DNA of 64,000 nucleotides, taken from NCBI GenBank assembly GCA_963575745.1, contig CAUYUJ010018656.1, positions 134,041 to 198,040 on the forward strand. The letters are read 5' to 3'. Source of the stretch: Prorocentrum cordatum. Its lineage: Eukaryota > Sar > Dinophyceae > Prorocentrales > Prorocentraceae. The stretch's first letter is position 1. Each line of letters opens with the position of its first letter. The position numbers and the translations under genes are program-made. Shown here piece after piece: positions 52,365 to 64,000 of the stretch. The notes under the pieces are model-generated. The model had not been told where the DNA came from, did no database searches, and saw only the letters and a list, made by a program, of their open reading frames with translations.

Positions 52365-53959
52365 GCGCAGGGTGGCTGCGATGTCGATGGCGATGAGGGT
52401 GCGCGGGAGGAGAACCGATTAGGATGTGAGGACAATGGAAATAGTCTCAGACCAATGCAAAGCACAGGGGGAGGGCCGCCCGTGATATTTGAAAGACAGG
52501 GGGACAAGGAGAAGAGAGGGCGGGGGGGAACAGGATCAGGAATAGGGGGAGGAGGGAGGGGAAGGGTGATGGGGGAAGCGGAGGAAAAAAGGACGACGAA
52601 GAGGATGAGGACATGCGCGCGCCAACGTCAAACGACATGCTACACAAGGCAAGCTTATGCATAGTGAGCACGGTTCTACTTAGTCCGCATGAATGGAGTT
52701 AAAGAGCACAACGAACCATACTCGGCATACTTAATTTTGTCCTTCGCAGTTCAATAAGATCAGCACGTTTACTAACGCTAGCCAATATAAGTGGATTTCG
52801 TCAACGTGTTGGTTCACGCGAGTTCAACGCTGACTTGCGCGAGTTAGCGCTCGCAGGGGCTGCACTTAATCTAACCAGCATATAGTCTGACCAACATAAA
52901 CCTAAACATGGTAAGCCTGATAAGGTTAGTGGAATTTTCACCCAAGAGCTCGATCAGGGGCCCTTTTCTGGGAAACGTTACCAGGAGGTTGGTTCGGGGG
53001 GAATGGGGGGGGCGTCGACCGGGGCGCTGGGGCGCCGCTGTGTCGAGGCCGCTTCGACAATTGTCGGGGGGCCCGCTGAGGCCAGCTTGGGTTACCCGCG
53101 GTCCTGCTGGGGCCAGCCGGGACTGGTTGTTCACAACATGAGGCCTCACCATGACGGGGGGGGGGGCGTCAGGGGAGAGGAGCTGGTGGAGGTGGTGGCC
53201 TCTCAAGAATGGAAACAGGCCCCGACCAGAGCAACACGCACCACGACCACGACCACGACCACCCCGACGACGCCGACGGAGGCGCAGCGCGTTCACGAGC
53301 CGCACCGCAATACGGACTTGGGACAAGGCCCATCCTGCCCCCTCCACCCCTTCCTTCCCCATTCCCCTCTCCCCCCGTCCATTTTCTCTGCCTCCCCTCC
53401 CTCCGTCCTCCCCCTCCCCCACCGCGTCCCGAACTACTCCCCCCTCTACCCCGCCGCCGCGGCCCCCGCACCTCTCCGTCGCTGCGGTTCCGGCGCCTCC
53501 GCCCCGCTCAGCCCCCCCCTCCCACCCGCGCCCTTCCGTCCTTTTCGGCGGCGCCGGGGTGTTCTCGCTGTGTTTTCAGTGGTGATGCCCGTCGCGCGCG
53601 TCTGCGTTCTCGCTGTGTTCTCAGTGTTCTCGTCTCGCTGTGTTCTCACTGTGTTCTTGGTGTTCTCGCTGTGTTCTCAGTGGGGCGGGGGGGAGGCGCG
53701 CCCGGCGCGCGCGCGCGAGGTACTGGAAGCCGCAGGGTTGCGAGAACGGCAAGGAGCGGCGCGCGCGCCCTTGGCCCTTGGCCACACGGCCTCGTCGCAT
53801 CCTCCCGCCGTTCCTCGCCCACGCTCCCACCTCCTCGTCCTCGTCCTCGTCCTCCGTCCTCCGCCCTCGTCCTCGCTCCTCCGCCCTCGCTCCTCCCTTC
53901 CCGCCTTCACCCTGTCGTCCCGCTCGCTTTTCTCGCCCTCGCCCTCGTCATCGTGCCCG
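52365..53959. other. low-copy spacer, CT-rich in the second half
   Basis: 52440-52600 is purine-rich (GGGGGAGGAG), 52650-52930 AT-richer, and 53320-53560 CCT-rich. Repeated GTGTTCTCGCTGTGTTCTCA units lie at about 53570-53690. Long frames here run into the following array and show no domain. Confidence 0.5.
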
Positions 53960-54986
53960 TCCTCGCCGCCGGCGGAGGAGGAGGAGGAGGAAAAGCAGGA
54001 GGGGGAGGAGGAGGAGGAGGAGGAGGAGGAGGAGGAGGAGGAAGAGGAGGAACTCGGGGGCTTCTTATCTGATGTGCTGGGGGGGGCTTCAGGGGGCGGG
54101 GGCCCGCCAGAAGAGGAGGTCCAAAGGGCCAGGACGGAGGGTGGCAGTGGTGGCGAGAGCTGCGATGGTGATGGTGGTAATGATGCTGCTGCTGATGCTG
54201 TTGCTGATGGTGATGATGACGATGATGAGGATTACGATTGTGACGACGATGCGGATGATGATAATGACGATGCTAAGGATGATGATTCTGGTGATGACGA
54301 TGACACTGGTGACGACGATGGTGATCATGAATCAGACGACGTTGGTGATGATGTTGGTGGTTGTGATGGTGGTGATGGCGATGGCGATGGTAATGGTCTT
54401 GGTGGTGATGGTGATGTCGATGATGATTGTGGGAATTCTGAGGACGATGATGACGATGATGCATACGATGACGTCGGTGATGATGGTGGTGGTGATGGTG
54501 GCAGCGCTTGCGAGTTCGACAACCACGGGGATGGTGATATTGGTAGATGTGGTGATGGTGATGATGATGGCCATGATGACGAGGTGCGCATGCTGATGGT
54601 GGTGATGGTGGTGTTGGTGGTGTTGATGATGCTGAGACCGATGATGACGATGATGCTGATGATGATGGTGCTGATGACGGTGATCATGATCATGATTCTT
54701 GTAATGATGATAGTAATAATGATTATGGTGATGATGATAATAGTGACGACTATGCCGATGGGTCATAAGATGACGTTGGTAATGATGTTGGTGGTTGTGA
54801 TAATGGCGACGGCGATGGTGATTGTGATGGTGTTGGCGGTGATGGTGATGCTGATAGTTTTAATCGTGAAGACGAACCGGACGATGATGCCTACGACGTC
54901 GTTGGTGATGTTGGTGGTGGTATTGGTGATACCGATGGCGAAATCGATGACAATTGTAATGGTGTTGTTGGTGGGTGTGGTGTTGG

Positions 54987-55030
<44 letters not shown>

Positions 55031-56640
55031 GCCATGATGATGGTGATGGTGATGGTGGTGGTAGTGATGATGCTCAAGGTGATGGTGACCAATGATGACG
55101 ATGATGAGGATGCTGATGATGCTGATGCTGATGATTTTGATGATGTTGATGATGAAGAGGATGATGATGATGGTGATGATGATGGTGCTTGTAATGATGA
55201 TAGTAATCATGATGCGTGTGGTGATTACGGTGACGGAGGTGACGACGGTGACGATGCTGAACATTACGATGATGACGATGTTGACGATATTGGTTGAATA
55301 CGATGACGTTGGTGATGGTGATGGAGGACGTTATGATGGTGACGGTGGTCAGGGTGATGGCGATGATAAGTATGGTAATTGCGATGACGGTGATGACGAT
55401 GATAAATACGATGACGTTGTTGATCATGATGGTGGTGATGGTGATAGCGATATCGACATCGGTGCAGATGCTGATGGTGATATTGGACGGTGTGGTGATG
55501 GTGATGATGGGTTACCATGATGGCGATGATGATTGTGATGATGGTGATGATGTTGATTTCGATGATGGTGGTGCTGATGATGATGGGATCGATGGTGACG
55601 ATGCCAGTGATGATGATGATGATGCTGATGATGCTGATGATGCTGATGATGCTGATGCAGATGCATGTAATGACGATGCCGATGTTGATGACCATGTTGA
55701 TGGTCATGGCAAAGGCGATGGTGATGGTGATAGTGGTGATGATGTTCACAGTGATAATGTTCATGGTGATGATGGTGGTTTTGTTGATGCTGCGAACAAA
55801 TATGACAGTGAAGAGGCTGCTGATGATGACGATCATGGTGGTGACGATGATAATGATGATACTGCTGCTGATGATGGGTCTGATCATGGTAATGATGATG
55901 CTGCTGGTGATGGTAATGATGCTGATGATGCTTGTAACGAGGACAATGTTGGTGCTTATTGTGATGACGATGACGATGCTGACGACGCTGACGATGCTGA
56001 ACAGGATTGCGTTGGTGATGATGTTGGTAGTTGTGATGATGGGTATGGCCATGGCGATGTCGATGGTTGGTGGTAGTGTTGGTGATGGCGATTCTGATTA
56101 TGGAAGTTGTGATGACGATGATGAAAACGATGACGTTGGTGATGATGTTGGCGGTGATGGTGTCAGCGATGGCGATATTGATTACGATGGTGATGACGAT
56201 ATTGGTGGGTGTGGTGATGGTCTTCATTATTGCAATGATGACGATGATGATGGTCAAAATGGTTGTGATGCTGATAGAGATGATAGTGGGGTTGATGATG
56301 GTGATGAGAACGATGATGACGATGATGAAGATGTTCATGGTGCTGCTGATGATGGTGAGATGATGATGGTGATGGTGATGGTGACGATGATGATGATGAT
56401 TATGGTGATGATGATGATGCTGATGACGACGATGACGATGGCGGTTATGATGCTGCTGATGATGATGATGATGATGATGCTGCTGCTGCTGATGATGATG
56501 ATGATGATACTGCTGCTGCTGACGAGGACAACGACGATGATGATTTGGAGGAGGAGGATGAGGCGGAGGAGAGGATGATTCTGATGATTGTGATCAGGAG
56601 GACGAGGAGGAGGAAGACGAGGAGGGGGAGGAGGCGGAGG
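53960..56640 (+). repeat. GGA-GAT-GGA compound array, 2.7 kb
   Basis: GGA (53970-54050), a short unique bridge, GAT/GATGGT/GATGCT (54165-56535) and GGA/GAGGAC (56540-56640). The GAT block is the longest in the window and carries many GGT variants. Confidence 0.95.
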
Positions 56641-57040
56641 AGCTGAAGGGATGCCTGGCCCCAGCAGTGTCAGGATTGCCGTCACTGCCACCTCTGCGAC
56701 GAGGGCGAGATCAGGGCGCGGAAGAAGGCCAAGGCGAATCCGCGGCGTCGCGAATCCCTTGGCGGCGTTCCTTCCTCTGCTGTCGATCTTCACCGTCACA
56801 TTCCGCCTTCAGGGTGAGTGGGAGGGGGTATGTGGTATGTGTGTTGCTTGCCATTCCTCTTGGCCCTGTCGCAGAATTGGCCGATTTGGGCCAGGCAGGG
56901 CGCTGCAGACGTTGCCGCCCCTGCAGGGCCCAGCAGCGCACGTCCTCTCGTGTCGGTGAGGGGTCTTCGCTGCCTTGCTACCGCTTAGGATCAGACGCCG
57001 GCTCTGCGGCGATCGCGCGCCGAAAGGACGGGCGCGTGGC
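56641..57040. other. unique spacer between arrays
   Basis: About 400 bases of low-copy sequence. A + frame (LPSLPPLRRGRDQGAEEGQG) is open, but nothing is recognised. Confidence 0.45.
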
Positions 57041-57915
57041 GGGATGATGATGCTGATGATGATGATGATGATGATGATGATGAGGAGGAGGAGGAGGAGG
57101 AGGAGGAGGAGGAGGAGGAGGAGGAGGAGGAGGAGGGCAGGAGGGGAGGAGGAGGGGAGGAGAGGAGGAGGAGGAGGAGGAGGAGGAGGAGGAGGAGGAG
57201 GAGGAGGAGGAGGGAGGAGGGAGGAGGAGGAGGAGGAGGAGGAGGAGGAGGAGGAGGAGGAGGAGGAGGAGGAGGAGGAGGAGGAGGGAGGAGGAGGAGG
57301 AGGAGGAGGAGGAGGATGGAGGAGGAGGAGGGAGGAGGAGCAGGATGAGAAGGAGGAGGAGGAGGAGTATGAGGAGGAGGAGTAGGAGACGAGAGGGAGG
57401 AGGAGGGGAGGAGGAGTGAGAGGAGGAGGGAGGAGGGGGAGGAGGAGGAGGAGGAGGGGGAGGAGGAGGCGGAGGAATAGGAGGAGGAGGAGATGGAGGA
57501 GGAGGAGGAGGAGGAGGAGGAGGAGGAGGAGGGGAGGAGGGGGAGGAGGGGGAGGAGGAGCTGGAGGAGGGAGGAGGAGGAGGAGGAGGAGGAGGAGGAG
57601 GAGGAGGTGGAGTGGAGGAGGAGGAGCAGGTGAGGAGGAGGAGGAGGAGGAAGAGGAGGAGGAGGAGGAGGAGGAGGAGGAGGAGGGGGAGGGGGAGGAG
57701 GAGGAGGAGGTGGAGGAGGAGGAGGAGGAGGAGGAAGCAGGAGGAGATGGAGGAGGGGGAGGAGAGGAAGGAGGAGGAGGAGGAGGAGGAGGAGGTGGAG
57801 GAGGGGGAGGAGGAGGAGGAGGAGGGGGAGGAGGAGGAGGAGGAGGAGGAGGAGGAGGAGGAGGAGGAGGAGGAGGAGGAGGAGGAGGAGGAGGTGGGAG
57901 AGGAGGAGGGGGGGG
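57041..57915 (+). repeat. (GAT)n then (GGA)n array
   Basis: A short GAT run (57045-57080), then about 830 bases of nearly pure GGA with GGGGA and GGTGGA variants. Confidence 0.97.
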
Positions 57916-57989
57916 GAGGAGGATTTGGATCGTGCTTCGAGGATCGAGGCTTCGTCTGTGCTTGAGGGGAGTTCTAACAGCTCAAACAA

Positions 57990-58195
57990 GAGATTTCGGA
58001 CATCAGTTACCCAATGAGCTATTACACCATCCTGTTCCACGAAGCCGTTACGCCCACGATGCTGAACGGATGTGAAACATGGAGGGCTACACAACAGCTA
58101 GGGACCTAGCTTACTTCGCAGATCTCACCAGGTGATGCTCCACAGGATCGTCACAACGCCACGGACTCGATTTTTCGGCGAAGGACCCACCTTCT
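57990..58195 (+). pseudogene. LINE reverse-transcriptase C-terminal relic
   Basis: One + frame reads SYYTILFHEAVTPTMLNGCE then TWRATQQLGT and stops at TAG. After a one-base frame change the sense continues SLLRRSHQVMLHRIVTTPRT then RFFGEGPTF. The VTPTMLxGCExW block followed by a basic R-x2-Q-x-M-L-x-R-I segment is the usual C-terminal region of LINE reverse transcriptases. No upstream reverse-transcriptase core remains; a GGA array abuts it. Too short for subfamily assignment. Confidence 0.6.
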
Positions 58196-58317
58196 AACAT
58201 GTGGCGGCTATGAAGAGGACCGTTCCATACACAAGAACAAACAGAGCGATCGCTTCGCCGAAGAACGTCAGACCGTACCCAACGTGCCCCATTAACGCAC
58301 GCAATCTCGCGGCTCAA

Positions 58318-58470
58318 ACCGCAAACGGTGGGGACCACGAAGAGTTTGAGGGGTGTGTTGGCATTGGGCGGGCCGTCGCCATGCGAACGCAGCCATTGGG
58401 GCCTTCGGTTGAGCTCCCTTTACGGCCGCGAAGCGTGTGAGCCGCGAAGCGTGGCCGTAAAGGGAGCTGA
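58318..58470 (+). repeat. isolated 77-bp satellite monomers with a hairpin
   Basis: GGGGACCACGAAGAGTTTGA, then GCAGCCATTGGGGCCTTCGG and TTGAGCTCCCTTTACGGCC, match the 4.4-5.85 kb satellite. AGCTCCCTTTACGGCC (58412-58427) pairs perfectly with GGCCGTAAAGGGAGCT (58453-58468) across a 25-base loop. Confidence 0.75.
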
Positions 58471-58499
58471 ACCGGAGAAACGGACGATGTTATTGATGA

Positions 58500-59345
58500 G
58501 GTAACGGAGGTGGAGGTGGAGGAGAAGGAGAAGGAGGAGAAGGACGAGGACGAGGAGGAGGAGGAGGAGGAGGAGACAGGAGAAGGGGCAAGAGGAGGAG
58601 GAGGAGGAGGAGGAGGAGAGGGCGGAGGAGGAGGAGGAAGGAAGAGTTGAGAGGAGGAGGAGGATGCAGATGATGAGCAAGGGATTTAGGAAGAGGAAGG
58701 ACATGTTTTGATGAGGTGACGGAGTAGGAGAACGAGGAAGAGGCGGAGGAGCAGGAGGAGGAGACGGAGGAGGAGGAGGAGGAGGAGGAGATGGGAGAAT
58801 GAGCAGGAGGATGAGGATGACGAGGAGGAGGAGGAGGAGGAGGAGGAGGAGGAGAAGGATGGGGAGGAGGAGGAGGAGGAGGAGAAGGAGGAGGAGAAGG
58901 CGAAGGGAAGAGGAGAGAGGAGGAGAAGGAGGAGGAGGAGGAGGAGGTGGAGAGGAGAAGGAGGAGGAAGAGGATATCGAGGAGGAGGAGGATAATATGG
59001 AGATGGATCATCGTGGGACAGTAGGAGGTGCAAACGAGGTACGCGAGTATATTGCGAGGAACTGAGAAGAGCCAGCCGGTGAGAAAGGGGGGGAGCCGAG
59101 GTCGAGGATGGCGATGAGGATGAGGGGCATAGATGGTGGGCGACACTGATGCGTTTGAGAACGACTTTCAGGATGAGGAGAGCATGGGTGAGAAGGACGT
59201 GAGGGGGATCTAGGAAGTGGAGGACGACTTTATTGATGAGATGATGGGGGAGGGGGAGGAGGAGCAGGAGGAGGAGGAGGTGGTGGTGGAGGACGAGAAA
59301 GAGAAAGAGGAGGAGGAGGAGAAGGAGGAGGAGGAGGAGGAGCAG

Positions 59346-59376
<31 letters not shown>

Positions 59377-60290
59377 AGGAGGAGGAGGAGAAGGAGGAGG
59401 AGGAGGGGAGGACGAGATGGGAGGAGGATGTGGAAGAGGAGGAGGAGCAGGAGGAGATGGGAGAAGGAGCAGGATGATGATGATGCTGAGGATGACGATT
59501 AATATGATGATGCTGATGCTGATGCTGATGATGATCCAGATCCTGATGATGATGTTGCTGATGCTGATAGCGCTGCCGATGCTGGTGATGATGATGATGC
59601 TCATGATGATGCTGGTGTTGATGCTGCCGGTGTTGATGCTGATACTGTTGATGATGTTGCTGATTATGCTGAAGATGTTGTCGTTGCCGAGGATCTGATG
59701 ATGGCGATGAATGATGCTGATGATGGTGATGATGCTGGCGCTGATGTTGATGATGATGCTGCTGATGATGATGATACTGATGCTGATGCTGATGCTGTTG
59801 AGGACGCTGGAGATGGTCATGATTGTGATGACGATGATGCTGCTGAAGATGGTGCTGGTGACGATGCTGATGGTGATGATGATTGGGATGACGATGCTGA
59901 TGAAGATGAAACTGATGATCATGATGCTGAAAAGGAGGATGGCGATTTTGCTGCTGATGATGTTGCTGCTGATGATGATGCTGCTGATGATGATGTGGAA
60001 GCTCATGCTGCTGCTGCTGCTGCTGATGATGATGATCATGCTGATGGTAATGCTGCTGATGCTGATGATGATGTTCATGATAATGTCGCTGCTGGGGATG
60101 ATGCTGATGATGCTGCTTACGATGCTGTTGATGATGGCGATGACGGTGGTGCTGGTGTTGCTGTGGATGCTGATGTTGATGTTGATAGTGTTGATGCTGT
60201 TGATGATGATGACGATGCTGATGCTGATGATGATGCGGATGATGATGACGATGATGGTGATGGTGACTATGATGCTGATTATGATGATGT

Positions 60291-60354
<64 letters not shown>

Positions 60355-60695
60355 CATGATGAGGATGCTGATGATGATGATGACGATGATGATGCCAATG
60401 CTGATGCTTCTGCTGATGATGCTGATGATGATGATGATGAGGAGGAGGAGGAGGAGGAGAAGGCGGAGCAGTAGGAGATGGAGGACGAGGAATGGGAGGG
60501 CACTGAGGAGGAGGAGGAGGAGGAGGAGGAGGAGGAGGAGGAGGAGGAGGAGGAGGGAGGAGGAGGAGGAGGAGGAGGAGGAGGAGGAGGAGGAGGAGGA
60601 GGAGGAGGAGGAGGAGGAGGAGGAGGAGGAGGAGAAGGTGGATGATGAGGAGGAGGAGGAGGAGGAGGAGGAGGAGGAGGAGGAGGAGGAGGAGG
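58500..60695 (+). repeat. GGA-GAT-GGA compound array, 2.2 kb
   Basis: GGA with GAGAAGGAG variants (58500-59475), GAT/GATGCT (59476-60440), GGA (60440-60695). About 59040-59215 is less repetitive. The array gives 500-600-codon open frames on both strands; none has complex sequence. Confidence 0.95.
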
Positions 60696-61481
60696 GTGCG
60701 ACAGATATTGAGGAGGTCTCCGTGTCCTGGCGGCCCGCGGCGCGCGAAGGCTGCGCAGCGCCCCGACAAGGCGGAGGCGGACGGAGAGCTGATGATGGGA
60801 GCAGTGAGCCGCCGCCTCCCACCCCCCGCCCTCTCCGGAGGAGCAGGAGGAGGCGCATGGCGAGGGGGGGGTGCCAGTATCGTTTAACCGACCCCTGCCC
60901 CCATCCGCAACCCTACCCGTTTGTCGTTGAAAGCAGGTCTTTCTGGACGCCCAAGTCGCCGTCTTCTTTGGGCGCCTTCCTACTTCAAGAGTGTAGTGAT
61001 CTTCCCTCTTCCCTCGTCGTCAGGGGGCGGGTGGAAGCCCAGTCTACTTTCATCAACGCCTTCCAATTTCATGTTTCTACACATTTTTTCCGATCGACAC
61101 GGGCATCCCGCCCCCCTCCATCCCCACCCCCCGCAATTGGGGACAGGGACATACCCTCCAAGACCTGGAGGGATCGGCACCCATATCTCCATCTCGGGGG
61201 GTACATCGGCCAGTGGGGCCCAGGCCACGCCCGTGGTGTATGGCGAGGGAGAGAGTGCTCGGTAGAAAATCATGGGAGCCTGGTGTGCCCTCTAACTTCC
61301 ATCTTCATAGTGCGTTGGCGTCGACTAGCGTCTGGTAGTCGATGGAATAGCGCCAGTTCGGCGTCGGTAAGCGCCGACTCAGCGTCGAATGGCGTCGATT
61401 CGCAAGAGCCAAGAAGATGGCGTCGAATGGCGTCGATTCCAATGAGTTGCTGCAGAAGGGTACGGCGAGGGATAGGGGTGG
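60696..61481. other. spacer, no gene recognised
   Basis: Unique sequence with small GGCGTCGAATGGCGTCGATT-like repeats at about 61315-61440. Confidence 0.5.
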
Positions 61482-61811
61482 GTGGAGGGGCGGGGGGGGA
61501 ACGTTTCGGAAACGAGTTGGCCCCTCCCGAGGCCCGAAGCACACCTTCTTGAGGTGAAGCGCCGTCACCTGGACTTGGAGCTGACGCCCCCCGGAAAAAT
61601 GATCATGTACCACCCAAACTGGAGGCACCCCTCGGGCGACGGGTACAACTCCTCTTCCAGCTGTCCCACAGAAGCAGCTGCAGGCGGTGCTTCGTCGGGC
61701 ACAATTACATCAAAACCGCTCGGCGACGTGGAGCTGCCACGTGGCACACAAACGATGCGCATGAGCACCGCAGATGAAAGAACTGCCCGAACATGGGCGT
61801 CATTATTGTGA
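61482..61811 (+). CDS. possible hypothetical protein
   Basis: A 109-residue frame, not recognised. The central and C-terminal parts look like protein rather than repeat: LEVKRRHLDLELTPPGKMIM, YHPNWRHPSGDGYNSSSSCP, a Gly/Ala/Ser-rich linker, DVELPRGTQTMRMSTADERT and stop. The first 25 residues lie in GGGG-rich sequence, so the true start may be later or the frame may be an exon. No neighbour gives a function. Confidence 0.3.
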   Translation: MEGRGGNVSETSWPLPRPEAHLLEVKRRHLDLELTPPGKMIMYHPNWRHPSGDGYNSSSSCPTEAAAGGASSGTITSKPLGDVELPRGTQTMRMSTADERTARTWASLL

Positions 61812-62379
61812 AGGTTTTACCGGCCAGTGCCGCCGACCCTGCAGGCAGGCGGGACCCCCGCTGGCGCCCCCCCTTCCCCCCCAGGACCCCGCGGGACCCT
61901 TGGGGAGGGCAGTATCTTGACACGGTCCCACCCCCCGATAGTACACTCCCCTCCTATCCATTCCCGTCCACCCCCCGTCAGTCAGCGAAGGGGGAACGGC
62001 CAAGGAATATACTTTATAACAATAGTTATTTCCCAACCCTCCTGCGTTGGGTAATGTCCAAAACCTGTCAAAAAATGATGACCCCCCCTCCCCCCCGGAT
62101 CCCGACTGCCAGTATTTTGCCGCCGAATAACTGTTTAAACATTGCCCCCATGGAAGATATCCCACGGGGACCAGACGATGCGATTGGCAGATACACATGT
62201 GTGTTTGTATACATATATGTGCATACACAGGCACGCACGCCCACGCATTGGTATATGCGCATGAACTGTTTGCGTGCAGGTGTGCAGGCTACTTCGGTGG
62301 ACGAGTAGGCAGTTCCCGTCTTACTGGGACACGGTAGGTACGTGGGCCCGCGATTGCGCGCGCGCGTGCGCGCGGTGGT
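61812..62379. other. spacer, no gene recognised
   Basis: Unique sequence with C-rich patches and short CA/TG runs near 62200-62360. Confidence 0.5.
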
Positions 62380-62945
62380 GCCCAGAATCCCAAATTCACA
62401 ATTGGTTTTTCTCACGCGCTTCTGGGGGTGACACGGGTCGCCCGTTGTGTTTGTGAGATTGGATGGCCTTATGTTGGCTTCAGAATCCTAAATTTACAAT
62501 TTACGATGTTTGTCTTTCTCTCATGGTTCGGGGGGTGACACGTGTCGCTTTTTGTTGGTAAATGGATTGGTGTTGCCCCTTGACTCAAATTTACATTTGT
62601 TTCTCTCGGACAGTTTCGGGGGAGGCACGTTTCAATGACTGTTTTTGTGAGGCTGACTGGCCTTGTGTTCAACTCCCAGAGTTCAGATTTGCAGTTGTTT
62701 TTTCTCACACGGTTTCGGGGGTGACACGTGTCAACCCGTTGGTTTTGCTAGGTTGAATGGAATTATGTTGGCTCCCAGAATCCCAAATCTACAGTTGGTT
62801 TTTCTTACACGGTTTCGGAGTTGACACGTGTCACCCGTTTTTTTTTGCGGCTGAGTGGCTTCCCCGAGTCCCAGAATTACATGTGGTTCTTACTATTTCG
62901 GGGGTGGCACGTGTCGCCCGTTTTTGTGGTGAGGTTGAAGGGTTT
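62380..62945 (+). repeat. tandem repeat of 84-107 bp centred on GACACGTGTC, about six copies
   Basis: Each unit carries CCCAGAATCCCAAAT-like sequence, TTGGTTTTTCTCACACGG, TTTCGGGGGTGACACGTGTC, then CCCGTTTTTGT and GGTTGAATGG-like sequence. The ACACG core lies near 62431, 62537, 62625, 62723, 62823 and 62907. Units vary in length and each contains CACGTG or a one-base variant. Confidence 0.85.
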
Positions 62946-63904
62946 TATATTGGACGCGGACCGCCATGGCGGTCGCGGCGCGGGGACGTCCCCGGCGTTC
63001 CGGTTTGCCCCGCCTTCCTTTTATGTTCTACATGTGCACTGCAACGCTGGGATTCTTTTATTTTAAAATCTGTCCCCGCACTCATGTCTTACAACGTTTT
63101 TAGACATCATTAACACCTTCCTTCCTTCCTTCCTCCCCGCCTGCCTCTTCCCGCATCCCTCCTTTCATCTTTATTGCCTGCCTCTTACCTCGCTCCTTCC
63201 TGCGTGCCAGTTTGCCGCCTACCTGGTCGCCCCTGGCATCTCAGCAGAGTGACGTCCTACGCGGATCACCAGGAGACCTCGCCATCTCTGTGGGGCTGGG
63301 ATCTGCGAAACTGTCGCCACTTTCGTGCTACGCAGGTTCAGATTCGACCTCGCCATCCCTGTGGGGCTACGATCGGCGAAGCTGGCGCAGGCAACGCTGC
63401 ATCTATAGCGTACTAACGACACAAGCAACTCTTCGGTCGCCTCCCGTCACATTCGTCGTCGTCCCCTGCCCCCTGCCACCTTCCCTCTGCTGCTGCCGCG
63501 CTGACGGGTCGCCCCCCCCCCCCTGCGTTTTTCTCTTGCCCTTCGTTCCCGCCCCCGTGTCCTCGTCAAACCTCGGCCCTCGCTCTTCCTCCTTCTGTTG
63601 TTATCTTGTGAGCCGTGCCAACTTAGCGCGTCCCATGTGGTTTGCACAGCATATATCAGCACCTACACTGTCATTGTTTTTGCAGCTTTGGGCCACATCC
63701 CCTTGCCACTTGATGCACATGGGTTGGGTACGTCACAGGGTATCTTTCGGCTCGTCGGCGTCGACGACGACAGCGTCTCACACACGCCGAAGGGTGGGGG
63801 AATTTTCAAACACCCTGACGCCACATTTCGACCCACAGGCAGCTGTATGCGCTTCTGGCGACCGAGGGGTCGGTCACACCATGTCCCGACTGGTAGGCGG
63901 GTGG
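62946..63904. other. spacer, no gene recognised
   Basis: Low-copy sequence. CCTCGCCATCTCTGTGGGGCT and a variant repeat at about 63270 and 63345. No domain is recognised. Confidence 0.5.
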
Positions 63905-63985
63905 CCGAGGATGATGATGATGATGAGGAGGAGGAGGAGGAGAAGGAACAGGGGGGGAGGAGGAGGAGGAGGATCAGGAGGATGG
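63905..63985 (+). repeat. GAT to GGA tract at the window edge
   Basis: A short GAT run passing into GGA, the same compound order as the larger arrays; probably a small version of them. Confidence 0.85.
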
Positions 63986-64000
63986 GTACGGCCAGCGAGA

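Noticed and set aside
59711-61552. 613-codon + strand frame of Met/Asp/Glu repeats
   Set aside because: Produced by GAT and GGA arrays; the C-terminal extension lacks any recognisable domain.

Overview
The window looks like nuclear DNA of a large, repeat-bloated eukaryotic genome, most likely a dinoflagellate. The basis is a tyrosine-recombinase retrotransposon carrying a cytosine-methyltransferase-like domain (DNMT-bearing retrotransposons are known from dinoflagellates and charophytes), decayed LINE fragments, kilobase-long GGA/GAT/GT arrays, GC-rich coding sequence and very low gene density. The taxon is inference. I saw no bacterial operon, CRISPR array, rRNA, tRNA or spliced-leader copy. 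A 100-base N gap lies at 11816-11915.

The one substantial gene system is a nearly complete DIRS/PAT-like retrotransposon on the minus strand (24236-32317). In coding order it has repeat A1, a Gag-like ORF, a Pol reading frame, a tyrosine recombinase ORF, then abutting repeats B1-A2 and an outer B2. Its termini and the internal B1/A2 junction all carry GTA, which suggests integration by recombination of a circle. Pol holds reverse transcriptase, the first catalytic Asp of RNase H, a C5-methyltransferase-like domain, then the remaining RNase H residues, so the methyltransferase appears to sit inside the RNase H fold. The recombinase start overlaps the Pol stop as TGATG. Gag and Pol are separated by an in-frame TAG and a one-base frame change.

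0-24 kb: GAT/GGA tracts, several inverted-repeat (MITE-like) families, a 77-bp satellite that lies inside one such element with a perfect 8-bp target duplication (4322-6192), a 73-bp repeat and hexamer array ending at the gap, TCGACCC repeats, a duplicated (GTT)n plus CTTCGTGGCCCC block (16.7-19.7 kb), and a possible coiled-coil gene remnant (22.7-23.6 kb). 32-44 kb: GGA, about 3 kb of GT/GTGCGT repeats, an 83-bp satellite, GGA/GAT arrays and a TTTAGCTTAGC array. 44-46 kb: a broken LINE endonuclease region. 46-48 kb: GC-rich tandem repeats and two close MITE copies. 49-52.4 kb: two low-copy stretches with coding character but many stops. 53-61 kb: GGA/GAT arrays with a LINE C-terminal relic near 58 kb. 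61-64 kb: low-complexity spacer, one possible small ORF and a tandem repeat centred on GACACGTGTC.

Only the retrotransposon shows genes that work together: Gag for particle formation, Pol for cDNA synthesis and possibly methylation, and the recombinase for integration. Most other long open frames are by-products of tandem repeats.
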